DNA of 57,178 nt from Zelonia costaricensis (lineage: Eukaryota > Euglenozoa > Kinetoplastea > Trypanosomatida > Trypanosomatidae): positions 4,700 to 61,877 of the forward strand of contig JASAOO010003438.1 of assembly GCA_030849075.1 (NCBI GenBank). The letters are read 5' to 3'. Below are positions 19,078 through 29,201 of the stretch, one piece after another. The position numbers were made by a program, and so were the translations under genes. How positions within the stretch are numbered: position 1 is the first letter of the stretch; each line of letters starts with the position of its first letter. The notes below the pieces were generated by a model. It made no database searches. It was not told the DNA's origin and saw only the letters and a list, made by a program, of their open reading frames with translations.

Positions 19078-21040
19078 GGACGCCGCGCCAGAGGCACGAC
19101 CGCGTAGACCTCGCTGCGATCTCTCCCGCGAACCGGCGAAGACGCACCGCAAAAGTAGTAGCAGCAAGAACAGGCCAAGCACGGCTAGCCCCACCGTTGC
19201 CGCTGCGTGCGCCGTCCTGACGAAACACCCCGCGTCCCAGACGCGGAAGTGCCTCGCACAAGCTGTGGCACTCAACTCTACCACGCCGCAGAGAGCGGTG
19301 TGAACAAAGTGAGACTCACTTTCTCGTTCTTGTTTGTTTTCTCGTGAGAAAAAAAAAGAGAGGAAAGGAGCGCCGGCTAAGCTGAGATGAGCACCTTTTC
19401 CACCGGCGTCGCACCCTGCCTTTGTAGGTTGCAGGTCGTGTGGTCGATAGCGGCGCTGGCGAGGCGCTGGCCTAGGCGCGAGGGAAAGACCGATGGGGAC
19501 AGCCGGGCGCTGAATCACGGGGCCTCTGCGCGCGAGCGAGAGCAAAGGAGACCGAAGCAGAGTAGCGGTTCGAGATTGCGTCAGACAAAGGGGGAAGTAG
19601 AGGCATGGGAAGTGTCAGACAAAAACCACTGTCAAGGGAAACTCTCGTCACACTGGCCGGAGTGGCGCCCGCCCTTTTCGCATTGCTTCATGTGGCAGCA
19701 TCACTGTTACCGGCCCTCTCACCTCTCCCACTTCGGCTCCGCTTGGCAAAGCAACCACGAGAAGAGAAGAAGGGAGAGGTACGGACACGTGAAACGCTTG
19801 TGCTGGGTGCGCCGTGCTTCTCTTTTCGCCGACGGACACTACCTGTGTCCTGAATGCCCTGCAGGATCTTTTCTGCTGAAGATTTCACGCTCCACGCCTG
19901 GTGAGAGGGTGAATCGCGCCACCGCACAGCCAACGGCTTGCAGGACCGCATTTGGCCGCCAAGTTGCAGAGGCGCGTGTGTGTGCATGTACGAGGGGCTG
20001 GAGCAGAGAAAGAGGGCGAGCAATTCTCGTACGCAGCAACAACTTTGTCGGTCCTGCTGATGTGAAGAAGACCAACTCACGGGTGATGTAAATGAAGCCG
20101 GCGAACCCGACAATAAAGGGTAGCAGAGAAGCGCGTCGCTTTACGAGAAACGGAAAGGAAAAAAGAAACGCGATGGCCGTTGCGGCCGTCGTCGTTGAGA
20201 AGCCCAAGAAAAGAGAACCTGGTGGATGCGGCGACGCTGCCGTCCCAGACGGTGTCTCAATACGCACGCAGAAAAGACACGCAGATTGAGACGAGCAACG
20301 TCTCCCACTCTTGCATCGATCTTCTTCGTTTGCTTTTCATTTTATCTTTGTGCGAGCAGACAACGAGATCCTCAACAAGAAAAACACCTATGAGGAAAAA
20401 AAAAACAGCCAGCGAGTCGCATTTTCTCTTTGTGTCGTGCAGTCGCGAAACAGACTTGGCCCTGAAGGCGGCGCGAGGTGATACTTGCGCGGCACACGCA
20501 CACTCGGATCGCCTCCGCCGCGGTGTGCAGCGTTGTCAATTCCGCTCTTTTTTAGGCGAGTACGAACGCAGGCAGAGCCGCACAGCAGCGCTGGAGACGT
20601 GAAGGAGAGGCTTGAGCAGCGGGAGTTGCTGCTCCACTCCCTCAACGCTGCCATCAAAGCGGCAAAACGCAGGGAATGCGTCAAGTGCGCTGTTGACACC
20701 CAACAGCAGAACAGGTGCACACTGCCCTCGCGGCACACACGCACGCCCCACACGAAGGCAAGACCAAGTGGTTCAATTTCTTTTTTGCAAAGCGCCGCGA
20801 CGCGCCGCCCGCTTTCGGTCGCACATGTTCTCACCACCTGCCGTGCCGTTCAGCACGCTCGTCTTTGAGTGTCCTCTCCTCTCCCCTCAGCTGCTCACCT
20901 GCCACCACCACAACCACACCTTTGCACCAGTTTGTGAGCACCGCGGTACCTTCCTCATGCGAATGGTTGCCCCGCTACTGGTACAAGAACGTCACGCGTA
21001 GTCGGCAACGCGAAAAAGCCGCTGTCGACGGCGGCTCTGT
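19078..21040. other. Intergenic, about 2 kb, with two protein-like stretches lacking ATG
   Basis: No gene with an ATG start could be supported. Two minus-strand stretches read like membrane protein but have no in-frame ATG: 19078-19340, continuous with the phosphatase, and 20060-20267, with two hydrophobic segments. The remainder is A/T- and pyrimidine-rich UTR-like sequence with an A run near 20396-20405 and C/T-rich stretches near 20870-20890. Confidence 0.5.
19341..19370 (-). promoter_or_regulatory. Candidate spliced-leader acceptor for the phosphatase mRNA
   Basis: On the minus strand a pyrimidine run at 19370-19347, including nine T in a row, is followed by CACGAG with the AG at 19342-19341. 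The 5' UTR to the first ATG at 19077 would be about 263 nucleotides and would include the hydrophobic open stretch, which is why the N terminus is in doubt. Confidence 0.45.
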
Positions 21041-23287
21041 TCAGATGGCATTGGCGAGCGTTGCCACGGCAGAAGACCGCGCGTCGGCGGCGGTAGCGCC
21101 CTTCAGTGACCGCAGCTCCTCCTCAACCTGGCCAAAGAGCTGCAATAGCAGCTCATGCTCCTCCTGAAGACGGGCGTGCCTCAACTTCCAGCGCGCCACC
21201 TCCGCCGCAACGGTTCGCAGTCGCTCCACCTCCGCGGACTGTCGCACCACCTCCTGCTCCAACCGCTCGCGAGTTCTGCGATCCGCCGCGTCGCCCCACG
21301 CCGGTCGCTCCACGTTTGCAAACGGGTTCAGCGGGAGCGCGGACATAGCCCGGCCGGTTGGCCGCCCGCTCGAGCCAGTCCCCGACAAGGATGCCTCCAG
21401 GGAAGGAGTCGGATTTGCGGCAGCGGTGACGCAAGCGATTGGCGGCTCGCTCGGAGCGCGGCTCAGCACCTCGACGCTGGGGGTGTTCAGCTTCAGCACC
21501 GTCGACTCCAGTTGCATGATCGTCCGCCGCTGCTCCTCAGCCTCTGCCTGCGCAGATCGAACCGAGTCTTGCAGGGCTTGGCAGCGTTCCTCACACTCGC
21601 GGCTGGCCTTCCGCAGCGCCGCCACGGCGGCAGACTCGACGCCGAGACGATCCCGCAGGTCAGACTCAGCCGCCGCGCGCGTGCGCTTGAGCGACGCGTA
21701 CTGGTCGAGCAGCTCCGTGTACTCGCTGCGCGTTTTTTGTGACTCAGCCTTCCACGTTGCACTGCTGCGCTGTGCGTCCTCCAGCTCGCTGCGCAGATCG
21801 TGCAGTGTGTTGACAGACCCAAACTCCATCTCGCTCAGGCGGGCCTCTGCCTGGTGGGCGCGCATGTTGGACTGCTGCACCTGCCGCTCAAGTTCGGCGG
21901 TGCGCGTGTCGTACTCGGATGAGAGCTGCTGTAGAGAATTCCGCAGCTGTTCCGCCTCGCGGCGGACCTGCTCAACGACGTCGGAGTTCGACTCCTTCAC
22001 GCTGTCTAGCTGGGTCGCATGGCACGCTTTCAGCTCCCCCACCTGATTTGTCAGCACCCCGACTTGGTGCCTCGCCTCGCGAAGCTGGGCGCTCAAGCTC
22101 TCCACCAGAGTGTCGCGCGACAAGGCTTCGCTCTCCAGATGGTCGATGCGTTGCTGAGCCGCGTTTTCGTTGGCGTGGTGCTGCTCTTGCCCACTTAGCC
22201 ACTTCTCCTCCCGAATTCGGAAGTCTTCCAGCTCCTCCTCTAAATCCTGCACCTGCTCCTCCAGCTCGCTGCTCAGCGCTGCCGCTGCTTTGTGCCGCTC
22301 TTTTTCCTTGCCGAGTTTCTCAATCAAGACGGACACCTGCCGCTCGACATCGGCAGTCTGTGCGAGAGCGGCGGTGGCAGCCGTCAGCTCTGTCTCCAGC
22401 GCGGAGATGCGGCTTCTCAGAACACCGTTTTCGGCTTGAAGCTGTGCCGCGCTCTCCATCTCCTCTGCCAACTGCCGCTGGAAGCGCAGTAGTTGTTTGA
22501 CATCGTGCGACTCTGTCGCAGGCGGCGACGGTGACGGAAGCGCTGGTGTAACTGTGGAGCTAGCAGACGCTAGAGAGGGTGACGACGGCGGAAGGGATAC
22601 CGCTCCCGGCATCACAAAGGCCTTCGAGGCCGCGGTGGGCGCCTCCTCGAGCTCTTCAAGCGGAGGCGGAGCGGGCGGCATCACCTCGTGCGCAGCAGCG
22701 ACCGACGGTAGCGACGCAGACGGCTCCAGCGAGACGATGTCCGGCGTCACCTCCTGTGACGGAGATTGTCCTTCCGGCGGCGAAGGTGGGTGGCTCTCGT
22801 CGCTTCGAGCGGCGGGCGCCGCCAGGGGAGGAGGGGACTCCGTTTCAGGTGGTGTTACCGCCTTCAGCACCGCTTCAGGCTGCGCGACGATGGCTTGCTG
22901 ATCGTCAGCTCTTGTCGCCACCGGTGTAGAACCCCCTTCCGATCCGTCACACACTGAAACTGCCGCCACTGGGGATAAATGTGGTGCGAGCTCTCGCGAG
23001 GCCGGCTGCAGGGCCTGTGCCGGTGTACCGAGACTCTTCAAACCATCGTCGTCACCCCAGGCGTCGCCGACATCGGCGCCGGCATCTGAGACGGGGGAGC
23101 ACGCCGCTAAACGACGGGGCGCCGAAAGGGGTGCAACGGCTACGTTGTCGGGTGCAGCCGTCGAGGTGGTAGCCACTGCACTAGAGCTTTCCGCACGACC
23201 AGCCGTTTCCTCCGCCTCCTCATCGCCAAGCAGGTCGACAGCGTCGTCGATGCGTTGCTGAATTTGGTCGAACAGACTGCTCCACAT
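21041..23287 (-). CDS. TMF1/Sgm1-like golgin (coiled-coil Golgi protein)
   Basis: 748 residues from the ATG at 23287. The N terminus MWSSLFDQIQQRIDDAVDLL forms an amphipathic helix followed by acidic residues, as in TMF-type golgins. Residues 30-260 are Pro/Ser/Glu/Val-rich and disordered. About residues 265-580 form a long heptad coiled coil with leucine-rich repeats. After a Pro/Ser-rich break comes a conserved-looking C-terminal coiled coil (about 660-735) containing WKLRHARLQEEHELLLQLFG, which matches the end of the TMF TATA-binding/Rab6-binding domain (RYDTLLQMYGE-type pattern). Family proteins tether vesicles at the Golgi and bind Rab6. The Golgi role here is inferred from this layout. 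The upstream minus-strand neighbour is a GOST-type membrane protein, also a Golgi family. Confidence 0.7.
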   Translation of the reverse strand: MWSSLFDQIQQRIDDAVDLLGDEEAEETAGRAESSSAVATTSTAAPDNVAVAPLSAPRRLAACSPVSDAGADVGDAWGDDDGLKSLGTPAQALQPASRELAPHLSPVAAVSVCDGSEGGSTPVATRADDQQAIVAQPEAVLKAVTPPETESPPPLAAPAARSDESHPPSPPEGQSPSQEVTPDIVSLEPSASLPSVAAAHEVMPPAPPPLEELEEAPTAASKAFVMPGAVSLPPSSPSLASASSTVTPALPSPSPPATESHDVKQLLRFQRQLAEEMESAAQLQAENGVLRSRISALETELTAATAALAQTADVERQVSVLIEKLGKEKERHKAAAALSSELEEQVQDLEEELEDFRIREEKWLSGQEQHHANENAAQQRIDHLESEALSRDTLVESLSAQLREARHQVGVLTNQVGELKACHATQLDSVKESNSDVVEQVRREAEQLRNSLQQLSSEYDTRTAELERQVQQSNMRAHQAEARLSEMEFGSVNTLHDLRSELEDAQRSSATWKAESQKTRSEYTELLDQYASLKRTRAAAESDLRDRLGVESAAVAALRKASRECEERCQALQDSVRSAQAEAEEQRRTIMQLESTVLKLNTPSVEVLSRAPSEPPIACVTAAANPTPSLEASLSGTGSSGRPTGRAMSALPLNPFANVERPAWGDAADRRTRERLEQEVVRQSAEVERLRTVAAEVARWKLRHARLQEEHELLLQLFGQVEEELRSLKGATAADARSSAVATLANAI

Positions 23288-24313
23288 TGCCGCTCACCGT
23301 CGATACACTCACGTCCGAAGTCCCCCTTGCACGGGTGTCAACTGCAAAGACGGCAAGGTAGAGAAGGCTGGAAGACGAAGGCAGCAAAGCCGATCAGCTG
23401 CTTACGCCCGTCGTCCACTCTAACGCGCACACGCTCGCGTTCACCAGGTGTGCGCTTTCCGACTGCGGTGCCTTGCAAAGTAGAGAAGCTCAAACAGGAA
23501 AAAAAAAACTATGCTTGCTGAATGAGATTCAAGCAGCCACGCGTGCCATCCGGAGCGCTCACGCTGTCCGTCCTTGAACTGGATGGCCGCGCCCCTAGGA
23601 TAGGTGCCGAAGCGGTGCGCACAGCGGCGGTGGAAGAGTACGAGAATGGTGTGGTGGCACGATAGGTGCCTTCGAAAGAAGCTGTGACGCGTAGCTGAGA
23701 CAAAAGAAAACAGGAAGGGAGAGACTAGCGGTGTATCAGAAGCCAAGATCGTCATCACGTCCTTCAGGGGGAATCGTCAAAGCCATCCACCTGTGCACAA
23801 CACGTGCTTTGCTGTCCCGTGCTCCGGCGTGCTCGTCGAGCGTGTACCTTCGAACGATCTCGGGCTGCCTTGCTCCCGCACAAGAACTCACGCATCGCTG
23901 ACTGACTGTGTGTGTGTGTGTGTAACTGTGTATGTGTGTGAAGGCATACATGCGTTGGGAAAGCGCAGCCGGGCAGCGTGTGCCTTTAACCCCCCCCCCC
24001 CCCCGCGCAGAGCGCTGGAGAGTCGGAAGTGCGTCTGTGCGCTGGCGATGTGACCGCTGACTCTTCGCAGAACATCGTCCCGAAACGCGCCCGTTTTTTC
24101 TCTGCCCTAGGCCCCTGTCAAGCGGCGAATGACGACGCTGTCCAAGTGTGCACCTTTCTTCTCTGTGGTGCATCCTCTCCCACCCTCGCTTTGAGATGCT
24201 ATGTGAAATGTGACGTGTGACAGAAACAAGCAAAGAACAGAGAGTTCTAAAGCGTCTACTCTAAAAACCTAGAAAAAGGACAAAAGTGGTATGCGCGAGT
24301 CGTGTCGTGACAG
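23288..24313. other. Intergenic, 1 kb
   Basis: No supported gene. The minus strand carries a T run (A run on plus near 23500-23508) that could serve the golgin mRNA. A (TG)n tract lies near 23907-23940 and a 15-base poly-C run at 23990-24004. Confidence 0.55.
23907..24004. repeat. (TG)n tract followed by poly-C
   Basis: A TG microsatellite at about 23907-23922 and further TG repeats to 23940 are followed by poly-C at 23990-24004. The same pair of simple repeats as at 8581-8624, in reverse order. Confidence 0.85.
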
Positions 24314-26197
24314 CTACCGCTCTACGCTGCTCGGCCAATACTCTAAAGCACCGGCATCCCACTGCCGAGGCGGCGTGATAAAGCCAAAAGCATCGCCTGG
24401 GTGCTGTCGATCAGGCGTGTGACCGTGTCTGCTGGCGGCAGAAAGTCGAGCTGGTAGTCGCGGCGGTGAGGTCATCGGAAGAGGTGGGAAAGCAACAGCG
24501 CTGCCAGTTCCCTCTGTTGCCAGACTATCCCGGCCTTCCCCAATCTGGTAGCCAGCGACGTCCCTCCCGTACTGATCGCCGTGTTCTTGCGATTGTTGCG
24601 CATTTCGTGGACTCTGGCTAACCACGTGCGGGGCGCCTCTTGACGTACAATGCGACGGCGCTAGATCACCTTCGGGCGAGAGAAGTGCTAACATGACGGC
24701 GGAGAGCGAGAGACAACCCCATCGGCTCAGGAAGTCGCCACGTTGCTGCCACCGGGCCCACTCTCTCGCGTACAGCCCTACAACGTAGACCAAGTGAACC
24801 GCGCAGAGGAGAAGCGCGACGAACATCAGCACGACGAGCGGCATGTGGAAAGCACAGGCAGCGGCTAGCAAAGCAACACCGTACACGTTTTGGAGAAACA
24901 GGAGCGGCAACGACATCTGGGTACTGTACACGCGAATCACATCGCGCATTCGCGTGGACGCCGCATCATGCTCGATGCTGCGGTTCGTGAGCAAGTAAAG
25001 GTCGTAGTACATTAGCGCGCAGCACGCAAAAGGAGTCACGGGAACGAACCAGAGGTAAACAAAGTTCTGGGAGAACGTCGGCAACGACGACGTCGCTTTC
25101 ACTGCTTGCCGCAGATGCACAGAGACGTAGGCGTAGTAGTATGTCAAAACGAAGTTGGTGGCCAGGTACTGGAAAAGCGCCAAGGAGCCAAGTACCACAA
25201 ATCCCATGCTCCAGTAGCCGACACACAATGCACAATTCAGGCCGTACACTAAAAGCCGAGTGGTGCCGAGCAGCAAAACTGTGCAGTTTCCCTGTCGGAA
25301 CAGCACCGGCACAAAAAGCAGCATGTACAAAACGCAAAGACAGCAGTAAAGAGTGACGGAATGAGGGAAAGGAAAGAGACGACCCACTGAACTTTGCCAT
25401 TGAAGCAGCTCCATAACAAGTCCTATGCACGAGCCCAAAAAACCTACAAACACCAGGACCAGGCTGACCCCTGCGAGATGAACAGGAAGCCGAGGACGCA
25501 GGAAAATGACAGGAAGAAGCAGTGCGACGACTACGCCGCTGTATACCGTTGTAGGAACCCATACGAACCAGCGGTCAATGGTGCCGTAGCGAGCAAGGAG
25601 AACGACCAGCTGCACGGTGCATTTCGATAACACGGTGATCTTCATCGGCCACGTAGTTGCCGAGGAAGACGCAAACGCCACGGACTGGGAATGAATACGC
25701 CCACTTGCGAGAAACTCGATCGTTGATGTGTTGCCGCTTGGCAGGAGCAACGAGACCGTGGATTGAGTAGAGCAAGCCTCTCCGCTTTCGAGGTCGACGC
25801 TGAAGAAGGTGAGACGTGCCGCACGGGAAACTACGCCGTCCATAGCCGCTGCCAAAGGATCAAGCTGAATCGCACACACTCCGCCGTTCGCTGACGAGGA
25901 AGAGGTGCGGTCGGGTGCGACCACGAAAACTGTCACAGCTGCCGGATCCATCCCAGCTTCCATTTCAAGCAGTCGCGAGAAAGCAGACGGAACAGATTGT
26001 GTCGCAAATGTGAGTGAGCCGTTGCTGCGTTGGTTAATTCGGTTGCGAAAGGGCGTTAGAGACCACGTAGGGTCTAGGAGGTACTGGCTGTCGATCGGAA
26101 TAATGCCCCCGCACTCCACGAAGCCGACGCGCACAGCTGATGCGGAGTGCACAACAGTTGCGGCTACCCATGCTAAAATCACTATGAGTCGGAGCAT
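24314..26197 (-). CDS. GOST-like seven-transmembrane protein (GPR107/TMEM87 type)
   Basis: 627 residues from the ATG at 26197 (MLRLIVILAW). The codon opening the longer frame (26251) is TTG and was not used. A cleavable signal peptide of about 21 residues (ending HSASA) is followed by a lumenal domain of about 180 residues with a VGFVECGG motif and a few cysteines. About residues 205-495 contain seven closely spaced hydrophobic segments, starting WFVWVPTTVYSGVVV and including a YYYAYVSVHLRQ loop. The cytosolic tail of about 130 residues is polar and Pro-rich. This order (signal peptide, beta-rich lumenal domain, seven segments, tail) is that of the GOST family, which acts in Golgi and endosome trafficking. 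Family assignment rests on architecture more than on motifs. Base composition is noticeably less GC-rich than in the helicase gene. Confidence 0.65.
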   Translation of the reverse strand: MLRLIVILAWVAATVVHSASAVRVGFVECGGIIPIDSQYLLDPTWSLTPFRNRINQRSNGSLTFATQSVPSAFSRLLEMEAGMDPAAVTVFVVAPDRTSSSSANGGVCAIQLDPLAAAMDGVVSRAARLTFFSVDLESGEACSTQSTVSLLLPSGNTSTIEFLASGRIHSQSVAFASSSATTWPMKITVLSKCTVQLVVLLARYGTIDRWFVWVPTTVYSGVVVALLLPVIFLRPRLPVHLAGVSLVLVFVGFLGSCIGLVMELLQWQSSVGRLFPFPHSVTLYCCLCVLYMLLFVPVLFRQGNCTVLLLGTTRLLVYGLNCALCVGYWSMGFVVLGSLALFQYLATNFVLTYYYAYVSVHLRQAVKATSSLPTFSQNFVYLWFVPVTPFACCALMYYDLYLLTNRSIEHDAASTRMRDVIRVYSTQMSLPLLFLQNVYGVALLAAACAFHMPLVVLMFVALLLCAVHLVYVVGLYAREWARWQQRGDFLSRWGCLSLSAVMLALLSPEGDLAPSHCTSRGAPHVVSQSPRNAQQSQEHGDQYGRDVAGYQIGEGRDSLATEGTGSAVAFPPLPMTSPPRLPARLSAASRHGHTPDRQHPGDAFGFITPPRQWDAGALEYWPSSVER

Positions 26198-27144
26198 TCT
26201 TTTCGCATGTGAATCTGCCACGCGTGAGGGCGCGGTTTTCAAAAGGTGCAAACGCTCAGAGAAAAAAAAAGCCGCACAAAACGCGTAGCGTTGGGAGGCA
26301 GCTTTGTTGCATTGACACTGCTTCGCGTCTGCTTGTGGTCGACTTAAAAAACAGAGTGCACGGAAGAGTGGCTCTTTTTTTATGACAGGGTTCCAGAAAA
26401 AAAAAATACGTAGATGTGCATATATATATATATATAGATGTATATAGGTGATGAAGAAGTTGACAATCGTGCATGTGACGGCAGCCGCACTACGCCTCTG
26501 CGAGCGGGAGTTCGCAAAAAGACTACCATGAACAGGGCACAGCCATCAGTTACTCGTACCTTCAAAAAGTCGAGGGCGTGCTCAGCTTTCTTTTTTGTGT
26601 GTGAAATAGCAAAGGAAGAGGGCTGTTCGGGCTCATCTTCTTTTTTTAGCGCTGCTTCACTTAGCGGCGCCGACCATCCTAGTGCGGCACTGTCGCTTGC
26701 ACTAGCTCAATGTTCTGTTTCACGCTCTTTTGTATTTCGATTAAAGAAGCCCATTGATTGGCAAAGTGAGCGAAAAATTACATCAATTCAACGCGTAAGG
26801 GGTCAGCAATCACAGGTCGTTCTCGAGGAGAGAAAAAGGAAGGGTGACGTCCCGCAGAAATCAGTGCCTGATTCTTGATTCTCTTCTTTTTTTGTCGTCG
26901 GTGTGCTTTTACTGACACACAGCGTAGACTGGGCAGAAAATGAGTTCAGAATCCACCACTGATTCCAGATAGAGGGGAAAAACGCAACGTCTTGGATCTG
27001 CAATTGGCAACTGCACTTGAAGCAGCAACACAGCTGTGCCTGTCTGTTCTCTCTCCAATAAATGTACATGACACTCATCACAAAAAAGAAAAAAACAGGG
27101 CAGGAGACGTAAGAGGGAGTGACGCGGCAAACAAAAGGACGCCG
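26198..27144. other. Intergenic, A/T-rich
   Basis: No supported gene. It is among the most A/T-rich stretches in the window. It includes an A run at 26262-26270 (T run on the coding strand, a likely trans-splicing signal for the GOST-like gene), a (TA)n repeat at 26420-26437 and T runs near 26640 and 26886. Confidence 0.55.
26420..26437. repeat. (TA)n microsatellite
   Basis: Eight TA units, followed by more TATATA nearby, in an A/T-rich intergenic region. Confidence 0.9.
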
Positions 27145-28638
27145 CTACACAAATTTTGGTGTCTGTTTCCTACGCCCTAGTTTATCCAGGTGGTCGATAT
27201 GAATACCGTCACCCTTGAACAACGCTCCGTCGTCACCCCTGCGGTGTGGGCCAATTGTGCTCTTCGCTCCCCTGGCGATACGCTGATTTGCGTCCCCAAC
27301 AGCCGGCTTAAACTCAGCGGCTGCCTTGACCATTTCAGCCTCTGTAAGTGTGTCCAAAAGCGAGCCAACCACCGAAATAAAAACGTGCGTGAACTGCTGC
27401 TGCGCTGGCGTGGCGCGGCGCTGAGAAGCCTCAAACCCGGTGAGTTCCCTGGCTTTTTCGAGAGGGTTGGCCCGGAAATCAGCTTCACAGAGAGCTTGAC
27501 AGACTTCGTACTTGAGCGATGGAACAAATGCAAACATGAGGCACGCCTTCAGTATGATTGCGTCGGCTTCGGTGAACGTCGCGTCGTGGGCGGCTTTGCG
27601 CACCTCGTAACTCAAAGTACGGGGTCCGGAAGGGTCACTGTCGATCCCGGTCGCAAAAAGCACCCAAAGCCGGTTGAGCCAGTCCCTCAAGCGACTGTTG
27701 CCAGATTCCTCGAGCTTCGCTTTGCACATCTGCTCTGCAAGCACAGAGCGCTCTTTCTTCCGTGTTCGGAACTCGATCTCCTCCTTCGGGGTAAATGTGA
27801 GGTCAGTCAATTTGTTTCCGTACTTCTCCGCAGCAATGCACACGCGTGTCAAAACTTGATGCGTGCGGTGGCAACACCACTTTTTCATGATGATGTCACC
27901 AAGCGTCCTCGCAGATTCCGCCTCTGCAGCCGCAGCAGCAGCACCGAAAGAGAGACTCTTGCGGGCTTTTGTGCTCGCTTGGACCTCACCTTCGAGAGGA
28001 GCCCGGGAGCGCCACACAACAGACAGCTCATACTGAAACGAGGCTGTCCACTTTTTGTCGCTAATGAGCCGCACCCACACGTACTGCGAGCCCTCAGGAA
28101 CCAGCTGATTGCTTCCATCGAGCGAAAGCTCCTTTTCCGAAACATCGACATCACAATACGGATCCGAGGTGTCCACAATTTTGTCTTTGGTGAACTGGAC
28201 ACGCGCGGTGAGAAATGGTGCGTTGTCCACATTTTCTACCTCGAGCGCGTCGGCGTCCTGTTCGCCACAAACGGTATGCACTTCGTCTGCCAACAGGGGA
28301 ATAACAAAGCGCTGCTTTGCTTTAATTCTCGACAGCGCAAGCGCTTGCTTCCCGTGAAACAAATCAAACGGCGCTTTTTGACGAGAGTGCTCGCTCACAG
28401 AAATTCGAAGCAGCACTGCGTCGGGAACTTCGTCGACCCGAAAGCTCAGGGTGTCGTTGTAGAATGGCGTGTTCGAGTTCATCTGAAGCGACGATGTCTG
28501 GGCTGCAGAAAGCACGATTCCACTGGTTGCCTCGACGACAGTCACAGTTACCTGAGTACTACATGGGTTTGGGTCATCTTCACTTTGCGGATAGTTTTTG
28601 CCCCCCACTAGCTCAACATCGATGGACCCAGAGGACAT
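27145..28638 (-). CDS. C2-like plus helical-domain protein, function unknown
   Basis: 497 residues from the ATG at 28638 (MSSGSIDVELVGGKNY). The frame is open to 28680, but only via TTG. Residues 1-85 look like a C2-type beta sandwich: an IDVELVGGKNYPQSEDDPNP start, a QVTVTVVEA strand, NTPFYNDTLSFRV and VLLRISVSE. The usual calcium-binding aspartates are not clearly all present. Residues 85-235 continue with beta-rich sequence (FVIPLLADE, WVRLISDKKWTASFQYELSV), possibly a second C2-like fold. An Ala-rich linker leads to a helical domain (about 250-450) with several cysteines (KKWCCHRTHQVLTRVCIAA) and a basic C terminus. I do not recognise the family. It is the first gene of the minus-strand block, next to the strand switch, and its codon use is less GC-rich than the distal genes. 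Confidence 0.75.
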   Translation of the reverse strand: MSSGSIDVELVGGKNYPQSEDDPNPCSTQVTVTVVEATSGIVLSAAQTSSLQMNSNTPFYNDTLSFRVDEVPDAVLLRISVSEHSRQKAPFDLFHGKQALALSRIKAKQRFVIPLLADEVHTVCGEQDADALEVENVDNAPFLTARVQFTKDKIVDTSDPYCDVDVSEKELSLDGSNQLVPEGSQYVWVRLISDKKWTASFQYELSVVWRSRAPLEGEVQASTKARKSLSFGAAAAAAEAESARTLGDIIMKKWCCHRTHQVLTRVCIAAEKYGNKLTDLTFTPKEEIEFRTRKKERSVLAEQMCKAKLEESGNSRLRDWLNRLWVLFATGIDSDPSGPRTLSYEVRKAAHDATFTEADAIILKACLMFAFVPSLKYEVCQALCEADFRANPLEKARELTGFEASQRRATPAQQQFTHVFISVVGSLLDTLTEAEMVKAAAEFKPAVGDANQRIARGAKSTIGPHRRGDDGALFKGDGIHIDHLDKLGRRKQTPKFV

Positions 28639-29201
28639 TCCCCCAAAGCGTGTGGGGAAGCAGTTAAATGTGCTGCACAACCCTATCGACGTGTCGGCTG
28701 GCTCAGAGACGAAAGGCGCAGAAAAGGATGAAGAAAAAACAGTCAGGTTGCGGCAAACGGGAAGATGTTCATGTTATTTATGCATTGAATTCTGTCGTTC
28801 TCCGCCACACGCGACTCGCCGCGAGACGACAGTGATAGAGGACTTGGTCTGCTGCCACATCACAACAAGGCCAAGAGAAGCTCGCCAAGACTGCTGCAGC
28901 ACGCGCTTCGTTCTACAGATGAATGCTGTTGTAGCCGTCTTTTCTTTCTTTGCTGCAATTCTCGCTCTACGCTTGAGCACCCTGGGCACCCAAGGCGCTC
29001 GTCTTCTCTGCCTCCCATTGGATTCCGTTGCAGGGTAGCAAACGAGGCTTTCTCGTTTAGGGTGTCAGTTGCTCTTTCGCTAACAGGAATAGCAGGCCTT
29101 TTGACACCGCCTGCAAACTCCAAAAACCGGTGCGTCGGTACAGCACTTCTGAGCTTCGGGTGCCGTTGAATCAATTGCAGTCGCACCGCTGATCAGTTGT
29201 C

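Noticed and set aside
19077..19545. Using 19545 as the phosphatase start
   Set aside because: The codon there is TTG, and a splice acceptor at 19341-19342 lies inside the extension. Only the 19077 ATG is supported, though the segment 19078-19340 is reported as a finding.
26198..26251. Longer N terminus for the GOST-like protein
   Set aside because: The codon at 26251 is TTG. The ATG at 26197 begins directly with a signal peptide.
28639..28680. Longer N terminus for the C2-like protein
   Set aside because: The extension starts with TTG and adds a cysteine-rich stretch unlike the following domain; the ATG at 28638 was preferred.
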